From Bacteroidales bacterium (GTDB lineage Bacteria > Bacteroidota > Bacteroidia > Bacteroidales > Marinilabiliaceae), in contig SFOL01000042.1 in assembly GCA_004552385.1 (NCBI GenBank), forward strand, positions 1-14,148: 14,148 nucleotides of DNA, written 5' to 3'. The notes beneath the pieces were generated by a model. The model was not told the origin of the DNA, made no database searches, and saw only the letters and a program-made list of their open reading frames with translations. The first letter of the stretch is position 1. Every line of letters starts with the position of its first letter. The translations under genes were made by a program, and so were the position numbers. Positions 1-7,666 of the stretch are shown here, piece after piece.

Positions 1-86
1 GCCGTATCGCCGAGACCGTACGCAATACGCGTCAGCCAGGGCAGATGCGCACCGGATTCAGCCGGAGCTGCTCCTGGATTACTCAT
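1..86 (-). CDS. GPH-family (MelB-type) sugar/cation symporter, N-terminal fragment
   Basis: Only the first 28 complete codons lie in the window; the rest runs off the left edge. The start is ATG at 84-86 on the minus strand, with a strong AGGAGGGG ribosome site at 93-100, seven bases from the ATG. After a short polar leader the peptide reads LPWLTRIAYGLGDTA. The YGLGD pattern is typical of the cytoplasmic start of helix 1 in glycoside-pentoside-hexuronide:cation symporters of the major facilitator superfamily. Such proteins import sugars or polyols with Na+ or H+. Nearby inositol genes make an inositol or related substrate conceivable, but a damaged permease gene and a terminator lie between, so it is probably its own transcription unit. 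Family call is moderate; substrate unknown. Confidence 0.55.
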   Translation of the reverse strand, partial: MSNPGAAPAESGAHLPWLTRIAYGLGDT

Positions 87-234
87 TGAAAACCCCTCCT
101 AGATTGAAAATAAAAAGATCCTACGCGTGATATCTCGTGGAGGAAATTGCCTCCATCTCTATCCAGATACTATATTAATATTTTTCGCACTATTTCATCT
201 ATATTTTCTTGTCTTTCTTGAGCATGTTATGATT
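87..234. other. AT-rich leader/promoter region upstream of the left-edge symporter
   Basis: AT-rich stretch of 148 bases between the symporter start and the readthrough end of the DMT permease frame; with 235-398 it forms a 312-base tract without a native gene. It should hold the minus-strand promoter of the symporter. I see TATAGT-like elements around 165-180 (minus strand) but no convincing -35. A GTG-started plus-strand frame beginning at 127 has no ribosome site and no recognisable family and is not accepted as a gene. Confidence 0.5.
138..155. promoter_or_regulatory. Perfect inverted repeat TGGAGG-N6-CCTCCA, possible operator or leader hairpin
   Basis: TGGAGG AAATTG CCTCCA is a perfect 6-base inverted repeat around a 6-base centre. 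It lies 52 bases upstream of the symporter ATG, probably in its 5' untranslated region or promoter. It could be a protein binding site or an RNA hairpin. One arm resembles a ribosome site, so on the minus-strand RNA it could pair with the true AGGAGGGG at 93-100 only through alternative folding. No similar sequence is seen in the inositol control region, so a shared regulator is not supported. Confidence 0.3.
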
Positions 235-1257
235 TTATTTTGTTATCATCATTGGTATTTTCAATGCTTTATTGGGGCTATATTTATGAGGTCGAATTAT
301 CTTGCTATAAAATATTGTTTTTTGCCTCTGAAACAACGGAAAAGCGGTCAAACGCCATGCATCTGACCGCTTTTCTAGTAATCTCTCTGAGGGCCGACTC
401 ACCGAAGGCCGCCATGTGTCGTCAGGTAGACGCCGCCTGCCGATGACCTCGCCGAAGCAGAGGACACCGCCGATCATACCGACGACTGGCGTGATGTTCT
501 GGAAGATGGAGGTGACGCTGGCACCGGCATTGTGCACGCCGATATTCCAGAAGAGCATCGCCATGACGCCGCCGAAGATGACCGTGTAGAAGAACGCAAT
601 CCAGAGCGTGGGCGTCAGCATGACGGGCGCAAACTGCCCCGTCACTAGGCCGTAGCCCGTCACGATGAAGGCGCCGAAAAGCCCGGCCCAGCCCGTCGTC
701 TGAAGCGCAGACATACGGCGCATGATCTTCAGGGCAATCAGAGAATACGTCGTCCAGGCCACCTGCGCGAGCAGGAAGAGGATATCGCCTGCATTGAACG
801 ACATCGTCTGGATCACGTTGAGCGAGCCGTGGCTGATGATGAGCAGCGCGCCGAAGAAGGACAGGACGATGCCTCCCCAGGCCAGCAGGCTCAGCCGCTC
901 GCGCACGAAGATGACCGCCATGAATGCCGTGATGGCGGGGCTGGCCGCCGCGATCAGCGTACAGTTCGTCACCGTCGAGATAGCGAGGCCCGTGAACTGC
1001 ATGACATTATTGAGCCCAATGCCCGCGACCCCCATGAAGAAGAGACCGAGAAGGCAGCTGCGCGGCGGCAGCAGGCGCTCGCCGCGGTAGACGGAGAGTG
1101 CCAGGAGCGTCGTGCCAATCAGGTAGTAGCGCATGGCCGTGATCGTCACAGGCGACCAGGTCGTCACGAGCCACTTGATGCAGAGCGGCTGGATGCCCCA
1201 GATGATCGTCGTCGCCGCCAACAGGAAATACGTCTTTCGTTTTGTCGCTTCGTCCAT
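235..1257 (-). CDS. DMT-superfamily (EamA) permease with frameshifted C-terminus, probable pseudogene
   Basis: Two EamA repeats are readable to residue 273, with about nine hydrophobic helices and the typical SPAITAFMAVIFVRERL and GGVLCFGEVIG segments. Such proteins export metabolites or amino acids across the inner membrane; substrate unknown. Start ATG at 1257 has AGGAGG nine bases upstream; another ATG at 1266 abuts that site and is less likely. After GEVIG the frame turns into an arginine-rich, non-membrane tail of 67 residues ending at 235. In the neighbouring frame, from 440, the expected ending AGGVYLTTHGGLR then TGA (399-401) is intact. So roughly 15 codons of the last helix are missing, with a phase change, consistent with a small deletion. 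It sits 44 bases behind the GntP permease and is probably cotranscribed with it. Family call is firm; function of the product is doubtful. Confidence 0.8.
   Translation of the reverse strand: MDEATKRKTYFLLAATTIIWGIQPLCIKWLVTTWSPVTITAMRYYLIGTTLLALSVYRGERLLPPRSCLLGLFFMGVAGIGLNNVMQFTGLAISTVTNCTLIAAASPAITAFMAVIFVRERLSLLAWGGIVLSFFGALLIISHGSLNVIQTMSFNAGDILFLLAQVAWTTYSLIALKIMRRMSALQTTGWAGLFGAFIVTGYGLVTGQFAPVMLTPTLWIAFFYTVIFGGVMAMLFWNIGVHNAGASVTSIFQNITPVVGMIGGVLCFGEVIGRRRLPDDTWRPSVSRPSERLLEKRSDAWRLTAFPLFQRQKTIFYSKIIRPHKYSPNKALKIPMMITK
340..374 (-). terminator. Bidirectional rho-independent terminator after the DMT permease
   Basis: An 11-base perfect inverted repeat: AAAAGCGGTCA at 340-350 and TGACCGCTTTT at 364-374, with a 13-base loop. 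Each strand ends in a T4 tract, so it may work both ways. It lies 25 bases beyond the TGA at 399-401, which would be the native stop of the DMT permease in its original frame. The present, shifted frame of that gene reads straight through this hairpin, which is independent support that the shifted tail is not native. Confidence 0.75.
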
Positions 1258-1301
1258 ATGAGACATCCTCCTTTTTCTAGCGTCTCGATTTCTGCTGCTC
1301 G

Positions 1302-2717
1302 TCATTCAATACCTGTCATCAGGTAGACGCCCAGGCAGGCGAAGACGACAAGCGTCTTCAGGAGCGTCAGGATCACAACGTCGTAATACGACTCGCGATG
1401 CGTCAGGCCGCAGACGGCGAGCAGTGTGACGAGTGCGCCCGACTGCGGCACGGTGTCGATGCACTCAGAGGCCATGCAGATGATGCGGTGCAGGGCATCT
1501 GCACTCATGCCGATCTGTTGCGCCCAGGCCAGCCACTCCTGTCCGAGCATGCCGAGGGCAATCGTCATGCCGCCCGAGGAAGAGCCCGTGACGCCCGTCA
1601 TGATGCCCGTCGTCACGATGGCAGACATCAGCGGGCCGTCGCCGAGGTGCAGGCCGAGCAATGCTTCCTTGATGATCGTGAAGGCTGGCAAGGCTGCGAT
1701 GACACAGCCGTAGGCGTAGCCTGAAGCTACGTTGAGGATGGCCGTCGTCGAGCCGATGGCTCCCGTGTTGATGGGCTTTGAGAGACCGCCCTTGAGTCTC
1801 AGCCGTCTGCGGCCGATGATGGCCGCGACGATGGAGCTCACGATAAGAGCTGCATTGATGGACCAGATGGCCTGTACCTTGTCGACGCCGCCCGCGAGCA
1901 GGGAGAGGTGCAGTGGGATGAAACTGTCGAGGCTTTCCGGATCCCAGTGGTACGCCCAATCCCAGTGGAACGGATTGCTGATCAGGAGATTCAGCACGAT
2001 GACGAGAAGCAGCGGCAGTGAGGACAGGCGCCAGTCCGGCAGAGCCTCCCGCGACTCCTCCGGCTCATTGAGCACATGGTGACCGTATCCCTCACCCTTT
2101 GCCTTGAGTTTCTTGTGGCGATAGCTGATCCAGCCCCAGGCCAGTCCGAAGTAGAGCACGGCACCGATGAGGCCGAGCACCGGAGCCGACCAGGTCGAAG
2201 TGCCAAAGAACGACGTCGGGATGATGTTCTGGATCTGCGGTGTGCCCGGGATGGCCACCATGCTGTAGGTGAAGATACCCATCCAGAGCAGCCCCGGCAA
2301 CAGACGCTTCGGGATATCAGCCTGCTTGAAGAGGATGGCAGCAAATGGGTACATGACAAAGGCGACGACGAAGACAGAGAGGCCGCCGTACGTCAGGACG
2401 CCGCATCCGAGCAGTACGGCCAGAATGGCCTTGTCGCGGCCCAGCGCCGAGACGATCTTGTCGGCCACGGCCGCCGCGAGCCCGCCCTGCTCCATGATCT
2501 TGGCGAAGACGGCGCCGAGCAGGAAGACGGGGTAATACGTCTTGATGTACTCCGCGGCTTTCGTCATATAGATCTCACTGTAGACCGGCATGGAGGCGTG
2601 GCCGCTGCCGATGGCGGCGACGACGGCGAAAATCGGTGCGATGAAGATGATAGAATAGCCACGATACGCGAAGAACATCAAAAGTATCAGACTGAAGACA
2701 ATCATGCTAATGCCCAT
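1302..2717 (-). CDS. GntP-family permease (gluconate:H+ symporter-like)
   Basis: A 471-residue, almost entirely hydrophobic protein with about 12 membrane segments and one hydrophilic loop at residues 200-230, the usual size and pattern of GntP family inner-membrane symporters. Recognisable stretches include the helix around YGGLSVFVVAFVMYPF (110-124), AIPGTPQIQN (155-164) and, in the C-terminal half, a TGVTGSSSGGMTIAL glycine/serine motif. Family members carry gluconate and other sugar acids or hydroxy-acids. ATG at 2717 is preceded by AAAGGA at nine bases. The gene lies downstream of the inositol operon but behind a strong terminator, with only about 60 bases in which to fit its own promoter; none is obvious. 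It could be served by readthrough. A role in uptake of a sugar acid or movement of a pathway product is possible but unproven. Confidence 0.8.
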   Translation of the reverse strand: MGISMIVFSLILLMFFAYRGYSIIFIAPIFAVVAAIGSGHASMPVYSEIYMTKAAEYIKTYYPVFLLGAVFAKIMEQGGLAAAVADKIVSALGRDKAILAVLLGCGVLTYGGLSVFVVAFVMYPFAAILFKQADIPKRLLPGLLWMGIFTYSMVAIPGTPQIQNIIPTSFFGTSTWSAPVLGLIGAVLYFGLAWGWISYRHKKLKAKGEGYGHHVLNEPEESREALPDWRLSSLPLLLVIVLNLLISNPFHWDWAYHWDPESLDSFIPLHLSLLAGGVDKVQAIWSINAALIVSSIVAAIIGRRRLRLKGGLSKPINTGAIGSTTAILNVASGYAYGCVIAALPAFTIIKEALLGLHLGDGPLMSAIVTTGIMTGVTGSSSGGMTIALGMLGQEWLAWAQQIGMSADALHRIICMASECIDTVPQSGALVTLLAVCGLTHRESYYDVVILTLLKTLVVFACLGVYLMTGIE

Positions 2718-2776
2718 GGAGATAATTCCTTTCTAGATGATCCTGAATGATTCCAAGAGAAACGGTGAACCGGCAG

Positions 2777-2812
2777 AAAAAAGGCTCCCCTGCCCATAGT
2801 GGACAGGAGAGC
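2777..2812 (-). terminator. Rho-independent terminator of the inositol operon, after iolE
   Basis: On the minus strand a 12-base-pair stem (arms 2801-2812 and 2784-2795, two G-U pairs, five-base loop) is followed at once by a run of six Ts (2777-2782). It lies 33 bases beyond the iolE stop and 60 bases before the GntP permease start. It therefore separates the inositol operon from the two permease genes, or works as a partial terminator that lowers their expression. Confidence 0.85.
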
Positions 2813-2844
2813 AGTCTTTCTGGGAATCCGATGCCTTCCGGCAA

Positions 2845-3732
2845 TCAGATATGTGCTTTTTCCTTGATATACTTGCGAGCTTTGATCGCATACTCGAGCG
2901 GGTTGGCCTTGGCCGGATCCTGCTCAGCTTCGACGATGAACCAGCCATCGTAGTCGCTGTCATTGATGATGTCGAAGACCGGACCGAAGTCGAAGTCGCC
3001 ATCGCCCGGGACCGTGAACATGCCTGCGCGGACGCCTGCGAGGAAGCTCATGTTCTCTTCCTTGACTTTGTTGCGGATGTCCATGCGGATGTCCTTGAGA
3101 TGTATGTGGCGGATGCGCGGCAGGTACTTCTTGAGGATGTAGATCGGATCCTCACCGGAGCAGACGAGATGACCCGTATCGTAGAGCAGGAATACGAGGT
3201 CTGGATCCGTCATCTCCATGAGGCGGTCGATCTCTTCCGCCGTCTGGACGCAGGTACCCATGTGATGATGGTACGTCATCGTCAGGCCGATTTTCTTGGC
3301 GACAGCGCCGAGCTTGTTGAGGCCCTCAGCGAGCGTCTTCCACTGCTCTTCCGTGTTGTACGGCTTATCGCGGAAAACGGCCTTGTCGAGCTTGCCCTGA
3401 ACACTCGTGCCCTGCTCTGCGACATTGCAGAACTTCGCACCCATGGCCTTGAGGAATTCACAGTGCTTGATGAAGTCTTTCTCGACCTGCTCGTACGGCT
3501 GCGTGAGGAGGTAGGAGCTGAACCATGCGCTGGCGATCTGAAGTCCGCGCATATCGAGTGCCTTCTTGAGGACAGCCGGATCCTTCGGGTACTTGTTGCC
3601 GATCTCGCAGCCCGTGAAGCCAGCCAGTGCCATCTCACTGACACACTGTTCAAACGTGTTCTCTTTGCCGAGGTCCGGCATGTCGTCGTTCGTCCAAGCA
3701 ATCGGAGCGATACCAAGTTTGATATTAGCCAT
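2845..3732 (-). CDS. iolE: Inosose dehydratase (2-keto-myo-inositol dehydratase)
   Basis: Removes water from 2-keto-myo-inositol to give 3D-(3,5/4)-trihydroxycyclohexane-1,2-dione, the second step of inositol breakdown, in the cytoplasm. The 295-residue length matches the IolE family (about 290-300) of the xylose-isomerase-like TIM-barrel fold. The N-terminus IKLGIAPIAWTNDDMPDLG is characteristic. Probable metal ligands sit in the usual barrel motifs: the Glu of GCEIG (about 43), Asp and His of YDTGH (184-188), His of HLKD (211) and Glu of the VEAEQD stretch (268-270). ATG at 3732 has a GGGGG ribosome site eight bases upstream; the in-frame ATG at 3747 lies before that site and was not chosen. 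Last gene of the operon, 94 bases behind iolD, followed by a strong terminator. Confidence 0.93.
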   Translation of the reverse strand: MANIKLGIAPIAWTNDDMPDLGKENTFEQCVSEMALAGFTGCEIGNKYPKDPAVLKKALDMRGLQIASAWFSSYLLTQPYEQVEKDFIKHCEFLKAMGAKFCNVAEQGTSVQGKLDKAVFRDKPYNTEEQWKTLAEGLNKLGAVAKKIGLTMTYHHHMGTCVQTAEEIDRLMEMTDPDLVFLLYDTGHLVCSGEDPIYILKKYLPRIRHIHLKDIRMDIRNKVKEENMSFLAGVRAGMFTVPGDGDFDFGPVFDIINDSDYDGWFIVEAEQDPAKANPLEYAIKARKYIKEKAHI

Positions 3733-3770
3733 TTGATAAACCCCCAAAATTCAATTTATACAACAGGGCC

Positions 3771-3792
3771 TCCCCGCCGCAGATGCGGCAGG
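3771..3792 (-). repeat. Hairpin in the iolD-iolE gap
   Basis: The 94-base gap between iolD and iolE holds a GC-rich hairpin, GCCGC-AGAT-GCGGC at 3776-3789, with further pairing of the flanking CC and GG across one bulge. No T-run follows, so it is not a good terminator. It may be an RNA processing or stability element that changes iolE level relative to iolD. This is inference from shape only. Confidence 0.4.
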
Positions 3793-3826
3793 TACCCTTC
3801 ATACACAAGATAGACAAGAAAACAAA

Positions 3827-5776
3827 TCAATACTTGCGAGCTGCATCGTAATGCGGCTTCATGAGATTCTCGTAGCAGTCGTGGATCTTCTTGCTCTTGG
3901 AGACCTGTGCGACGCCGACACGCCACCAGTCACCGTAACCATGAACCATCGTCTTCGGCATGACCTTGCAGTCGATGAGCGTCGAGACCTTCTGCTTCTT
4001 GGCATCCTCGATAGCCGCAATGAGCTCTTCCTCGTTGTGAGCCGTGTAGCTCTTGCATCCGTAGGAAGCGGCATTCATGGCGAAGTCAACCGGTACATAG
4101 GCACCGTCGAGCTGGCCCGTCTTCTCGTTGCGGAAGCGGAACTCCGTGCCGTAGCTGCCCTGGCCGTGACCGATCTCGAGGTTGTTGATGCAGCCGCCCT
4201 GCATGTTGTCGAACAGGATGACGTTGATCTTCCTGCCCTCAGCGATGGACGTCGGCAGTTCCGAATGGAGCATCATGTAAGCATAGTCACCGACGAGAGC
4301 GTAGACCTCGCGCTGCGGCTCAGCGAGCTTGACGCCGAGTGCTGCGTTGACTTCATAGCCCATGCAGGAGAAGCCGTACTCAACGTGGTAGCTGCCAACT
4401 GTCTTCGGACGCCATACGCGCTGCAGATCGCCTGGCAGAGAGCCCGATGCACCGACAATGATGCCGTTCGGGTCCATGTGCTCCTCGAGCAGGCCGAGGA
4501 CGCGCGTCTGCGGCAGCGTCTCGCCGACGGCTTCTTTATAGGCTTTCTCCGCTGCCTTGTAGTCGAAGTCATCGTCGACTTCCGGCACGAAGTTGTCGCC
4601 GAACTGGATGTGGAAGACACGCTCGACTTCCTTCGTGTAGGCTGCCTTTGCGGCTTTGATGTCCGCGGCGTAAGCATCCGATACATGGTAGCCCGTCTTG
4701 CCGAGGGCCTCATCGAGCATCTCGAGTGCTGCGCCGGCATCGCCGACAACCTGGATGCCATCGAGCTTGTAGGCATGGAAGCGGGAGACGTTGATGTTGA
4801 CGTACTGGACGTTCGGGTTCTGGAAGATCCACTTAGAGGACGTCGTGAAATCCGTATAGCGCGTGCCGACGCCGATGACGACATCTGCATCCTTGGCGAG
4901 CGTGTTGGCTGCAAGGCCGCCCGTCTCACCGACGCCGCCCATGTTGAGCTCATGCTCCCACGTGATCGTGCCCTTGCCGGCCTGCGTCTCGCCGAACGGG
5001 ATGCCGTACTTCTCCGCGAACTTCTGGAATACAGCCTCTGCCTCGGAGTACTTGACACCGCCGCCGAAGATCATCAGCGGACGCTCAGCCTTCGCGATGG
5101 CCTTGACAGCCTCTTCGATGGCACGTTCCGTCGGCTTTACGCGGTCGATGTGATGGACGCGCTTCTGGAAGAAGTACTCAGGATAATCCCAAGCCTCGCC
5201 CTCGACATCCTGCGGCAGAGCGATGCAGACAGCACCCGTCTCAGCCGGATCCGTCAGGACGCGCATCGCATTGATGCAGGCCGTCATGAGGATCTCAGGA
5301 CGCGTGACGCGGTCCCAGTATTTGCAGACGGCGCGGAAAGCGTCGTTCGTCGTCGTCGTCAGGCTTACCGTCTGCTCCATCTGCTGGAGTACCGGATCCG
5401 GCTGGCGGTCAGCGTACGTGTCGCCCGGCAGGAACAGGACTGGGATGCAGTTTGCCGTAGCCGTAGCAGCTGCCGTGACCATGTTGGCAGCGCCCGGGCC
5501 GACAGAAGACGTGCAGGCGTACATCTGCTTGCGGCGCTTCTGCTTTGCAAAGCCCATCGCTGCGTGTGCCATGCCCTGCTCATTGCGGCCCATGCGCATG
5601 ATCAGATGGCCGGGATCCTCTTCGAGAGCCTGGCCGATGCCGATGACATTGCCATGGCCGAAGATGCCGAAGATGCCTTCGAACATCGGCACTTCTTTGC
5701 CGTCAAATTCTACGTACTGATTATTGAGGAACTTCACGAGAGCCTGTGCTACCGTGAGTCTGATTGTCTTAGCCAT
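3827..5776 (-). CDS. iolD: 3D-(3,5/4)-trihydroxycyclohexane-1,2-dione acylhydrolase (ThDP-dependent)
   Basis: Opens the ring of the diketone made by IolE to give 5-deoxy-glucuronate. The 649 residues match IolD, a thiamine-diphosphate enzyme of the acetolactate synthase/pyruvate decarboxylase superfamily. The N-terminal pyrimidine-binding domain holds GIFGHGNVIGIGQAL (37-51) and the probable catalytic Glu of RNEQGMAHAA (about 66). The central domain covers roughly 215-360. The C-terminal domain has the ThDP/Mg motif, from GDYAYMM (496) to N524 in LFDNMQGG. ATG at 5776 has a GGAGGG site seven bases upstream; the upstream in-frame start lacks one. It lies 48 bases behind iolB and 94 bases before iolE in one operon. 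No missing key residues seen. Confidence 0.95.
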   Translation of the reverse strand: MAKTIRLTVAQALVKFLNNQYVEFDGKEVPMFEGIFGIFGHGNVIGIGQALEEDPGHLIMRMGRNEQGMAHAAMGFAKQKRRKQMYACTSSVGPGAANMVTAAATATANCIPVLFLPGDTYADRQPDPVLQQMEQTVSLTTTTNDAFRAVCKYWDRVTRPEILMTACINAMRVLTDPAETGAVCIALPQDVEGEAWDYPEYFFQKRVHHIDRVKPTERAIEEAVKAIAKAERPLMIFGGGVKYSEAEAVFQKFAEKYGIPFGETQAGKGTITWEHELNMGGVGETGGLAANTLAKDADVVIGVGTRYTDFTTSSKWIFQNPNVQYVNINVSRFHAYKLDGIQVVGDAGAALEMLDEALGKTGYHVSDAYAADIKAAKAAYTKEVERVFHIQFGDNFVPEVDDDFDYKAAEKAYKEAVGETLPQTRVLGLLEEHMDPNGIIVGASGSLPGDLQRVWRPKTVGSYHVEYGFSCMGYEVNAALGVKLAEPQREVYALVGDYAYMMLHSELPTSIAEGRKINVILFDNMQGGCINNLEIGHGQGSYGTEFRFRNEKTGQLDGAYVPVDFAMNAASYGCKSYTAHNEEELIAAIEDAKKQKVSTLIDCKVMPKTMVHGYGDWWRVGVAQVSKSKKIHDCYENLMKPHYDAARKY

Positions 5777-5824
5777 TGGAATACCCTCCACTATGCCACG
5801 TTTCACCACGTCGCGGATACGCTA

Positions 5825-6622
5825 TCACTTCTTGTGCGGCTGCCAGATCTTCGAATCGGCATCCGGCTCGAGCAGCCAGGTGTGCTCCGGCAGGTCATTG
5901 CGCGTCTTCTTCCACGGATCGCCGTCGAGATGACGAATCATCCAGCTGTACCAGATGGCGTAGCCAGGAGCTGCACACTGCGGATGCATGTAGCCGCCCG
6001 AGATCTCCGACCAGGTGTTGTCCTCGATCTTGAAGACGTTGTCGCCGATGAACGCACAGCCAAAGCCCTGCGGACGGTCGACTTTGTAGGTGTAGACTTC
6101 CGGCTGCGGATGATTGTGCGGCGTGTAGCCCGTCCAGCAGCCCGGCGTCATGATGACTTCGCCGTTGACCATGTTGGAGTACGGCGCATTGTCGTAATCG
6201 AAGATCGTGCGGACCGTGCGCTCTGCCGTGCCCTGCCATACGCCGCCGCCGAAAACGTCAGCCTGGACATCTTTCGGACGGTAGAAGACCGGCTCAAAGT
6301 CGCGGTCGTTGAGCGTCTTCTGGATCAGAAGCTCCGATTTCTTCAGGGCCTTGACGACGACCTTGACGCCGTGCGGCACGTGCAGGCAGTACGGGTTCTC
6401 GTCAAGCAGCGACTCGCGATGCATGAGCTCTTTCTTGCCATTCCAGCAGATCTCCACATCGCCCGTCGTGATGACGAAGGCCGTCTCCTGAAGGGGATCT
6501 TCGAACTCGACGATCTCGTTCTCATCCATCTCCTGGTAACCGATATCCATGAGCATATCGCTCTCGCGCGTCGTCATTGCATTGTAGCCGTGCTTGAGCT
6601 GACCTAAGCGACCGAATCTCAT
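5825..6622 (-). CDS. iolB: 5-deoxy-glucuronate isomerase
   Basis: Isomerises 5-deoxy-D-glucuronate to 5-dehydro-2-deoxy-D-gluconate (DKG) in the cytoplasm. The 265-residue length matches IolB (about 270), a bicupin. The N-terminal cupin covers roughly 25-130. The C-terminal cupin holds the likely metal site, H169 and H171 in TPHNHPQPE, E175, and H213 in YMHPQ. The motif HNHPQPEVYTY agrees with the family pattern of a His-X-His followed by Glu. ATG at 6622 overlaps the iolC stop by ATGA (6619-6622), and a GGGAGG site lies seven bases upstream inside the iolC end. This points to translational coupling, giving matched amounts of IolC and IolB. Confidence 0.94.
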   Translation of the reverse strand: MRFGRLGQLKHGYNAMTTRESDMLMDIGYQEMDENEIVEFEDPLQETAFVITTGDVEICWNGKKELMHRESLLDENPYCLHVPHGVKVVVKALKKSELLIQKTLNDRDFEPVFYRPKDVQADVFGGGVWQGTAERTVRTIFDYDNAPYSNMVNGEVIMTPGCWTGYTPHNHPQPEVYTYKVDRPQGFGCAFIGDNVFKIEDNTWSEISGGYMHPQCAAPGYAIWYSWMIRHLDGDPWKKTRNDLPEHTWLLEPDADSKIWQPHKK

Positions 6623-7653
6623 AATGCTGCCTCCCAATCCAATTCCGTGATGACTTTCTCGTCTTTATGTTCCTGCATGAAGGCGTCAATCTGCTCAACC
6701 GTCTGCATGGCATCTGAGCAGCTGTGGCTTGCGACGACCATAGCGGCGTGTGCCGTGCCGTGCTGCAGAGCCTGCGGCACCGTCCAGCCTGCGAGCAGGC
6801 CATAGACGAAGGCGCTGCCATACGCATCGCCGCCGCCGAACGACTTCAGCAACTTGATGTGGTACGACTCAACCTTGTAGGCCTTCTTGTCGGCCGTGTA
6901 AGCGATCGAGCCCTTCTTGCCGTGCTTGATGATGACGATCTTGGCACCCTGCTCGATGTACTTCTCGGCGATGACGTGATCTGCCGGCTCCGTTGCCTCC
7001 TCATCGAGACCTTCCGTGAGGTTGACCTCATCGCGCGAACCGATGATGACATCGGCCATGCTCGCGAGCAGCGAGTAGTAGATCTGGATGTCCTTCTTGC
7101 TGCGCCAGCTGTACGGACGGTAGTCGATATCGAAGATGACGCGCGTGCCATGTTTCTTGGCGTACTGGACAGCCAGCAGGCAGGCCTCGCGCGACGGGCT
7201 CTTCGAAAGCGCCGTGCCAGAGACGATCAGGATCTTGCTGTCGGCGATGTACTGCTCATCGACATCTTCCGGCGCAATCTCGAGGTCAGCGACCTGGTCG
7301 CGGTACATCAGGATGCTCGACTCCGTCGGGCTCTTGATCTCCGTGAACGTCAGGCCCATGCGCTCGCCGTTCTTGGCGCGCGTCATCCGGGACGTGTCAA
7401 TGCCACGCTCATTGAAGTAATTGAGGACGAAGTCGCCGAACTGGTCGTCGGATACACAGCCGATGAAGCCGACGTTCTTGCCCAGTTTGTTGATGCCGAC
7501 GGCTATGTTGCCCGGCGAACCGCCGAGGTACATGGAGAAGGTCTTGACCTTGTCCAAGGTGCGGTTCAGTTCATTCGGATTGAAATCCAGCGTGACGCGG
7601 CCAATCAGGACGACATCGCGTTTCTTGTTTTCATCAAAGCTAATGAGTGCCAT
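6619..7653 (-). CDS. iolC: 5-dehydro-2-deoxygluconokinase (PfkB family)
   Basis: Phosphorylates DKG with ATP to DKG 6-phosphate. The 344-residue PfkB/ribokinase-fold protein has LIGRVTLDFNPNE near the start, the first PfkB signature GGSPGNIAVGINKLGKNVGF at 44-63, and the second signature at 271-283, where SFGGGDAYGSAF carries the catalytic base D276. FGGGDAY instead of the common GAGD fits IolC sequences. ATG at 7653 is chosen because GAGGAGG lies eight bases upstream; the frame stays open upstream into the aldolase gene, but that is antisense-free coding shadow. It starts 13 bases after the aldolase stop and overlaps iolB by four bases. Confidence 0.94.
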   Translation of the reverse strand: MALISFDENKKRDVVLIGRVTLDFNPNELNRTLDKVKTFSMYLGGSPGNIAVGINKLGKNVGFIGCVSDDQFGDFVLNYFNERGIDTSRMTRAKNGERMGLTFTEIKSPTESSILMYRDQVADLEIAPEDVDEQYIADSKILIVSGTALSKSPSREACLLAVQYAKKHGTRVIFDIDYRPYSWRSKKDIQIYYSLLASMADVIIGSRDEVNLTEGLDEEATEPADHVIAEKYIEQGAKIVIIKHGKKGSIAYTADKKAYKVESYHIKLLKSFGGGDAYGSAFVYGLLAGWTVPQALQHGTAHAAMVVASHSCSDAMQTVEQIDAFMQEHKDEKVITELDWEAAL

Positions 7654-7666
7654 ATCTTTATCCTCC

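Noticed and set aside
127..366. A hydrophobic 79-residue plus-strand frame in the AT-rich left region
   Set aside because: GTG start without a ribosome site, ends inside the terminator hairpin, and hydrophobicity is expected from AT-rich DNA.
3851..6607. A 918-codon open frame on the plus strand antisense to iolD and iolB
   Set aside because: It mirrors the GC-rich codon pattern of the minus-strand genes, has no recognisable domain and no ribosome site, and both genes beneath it are firmly identified.
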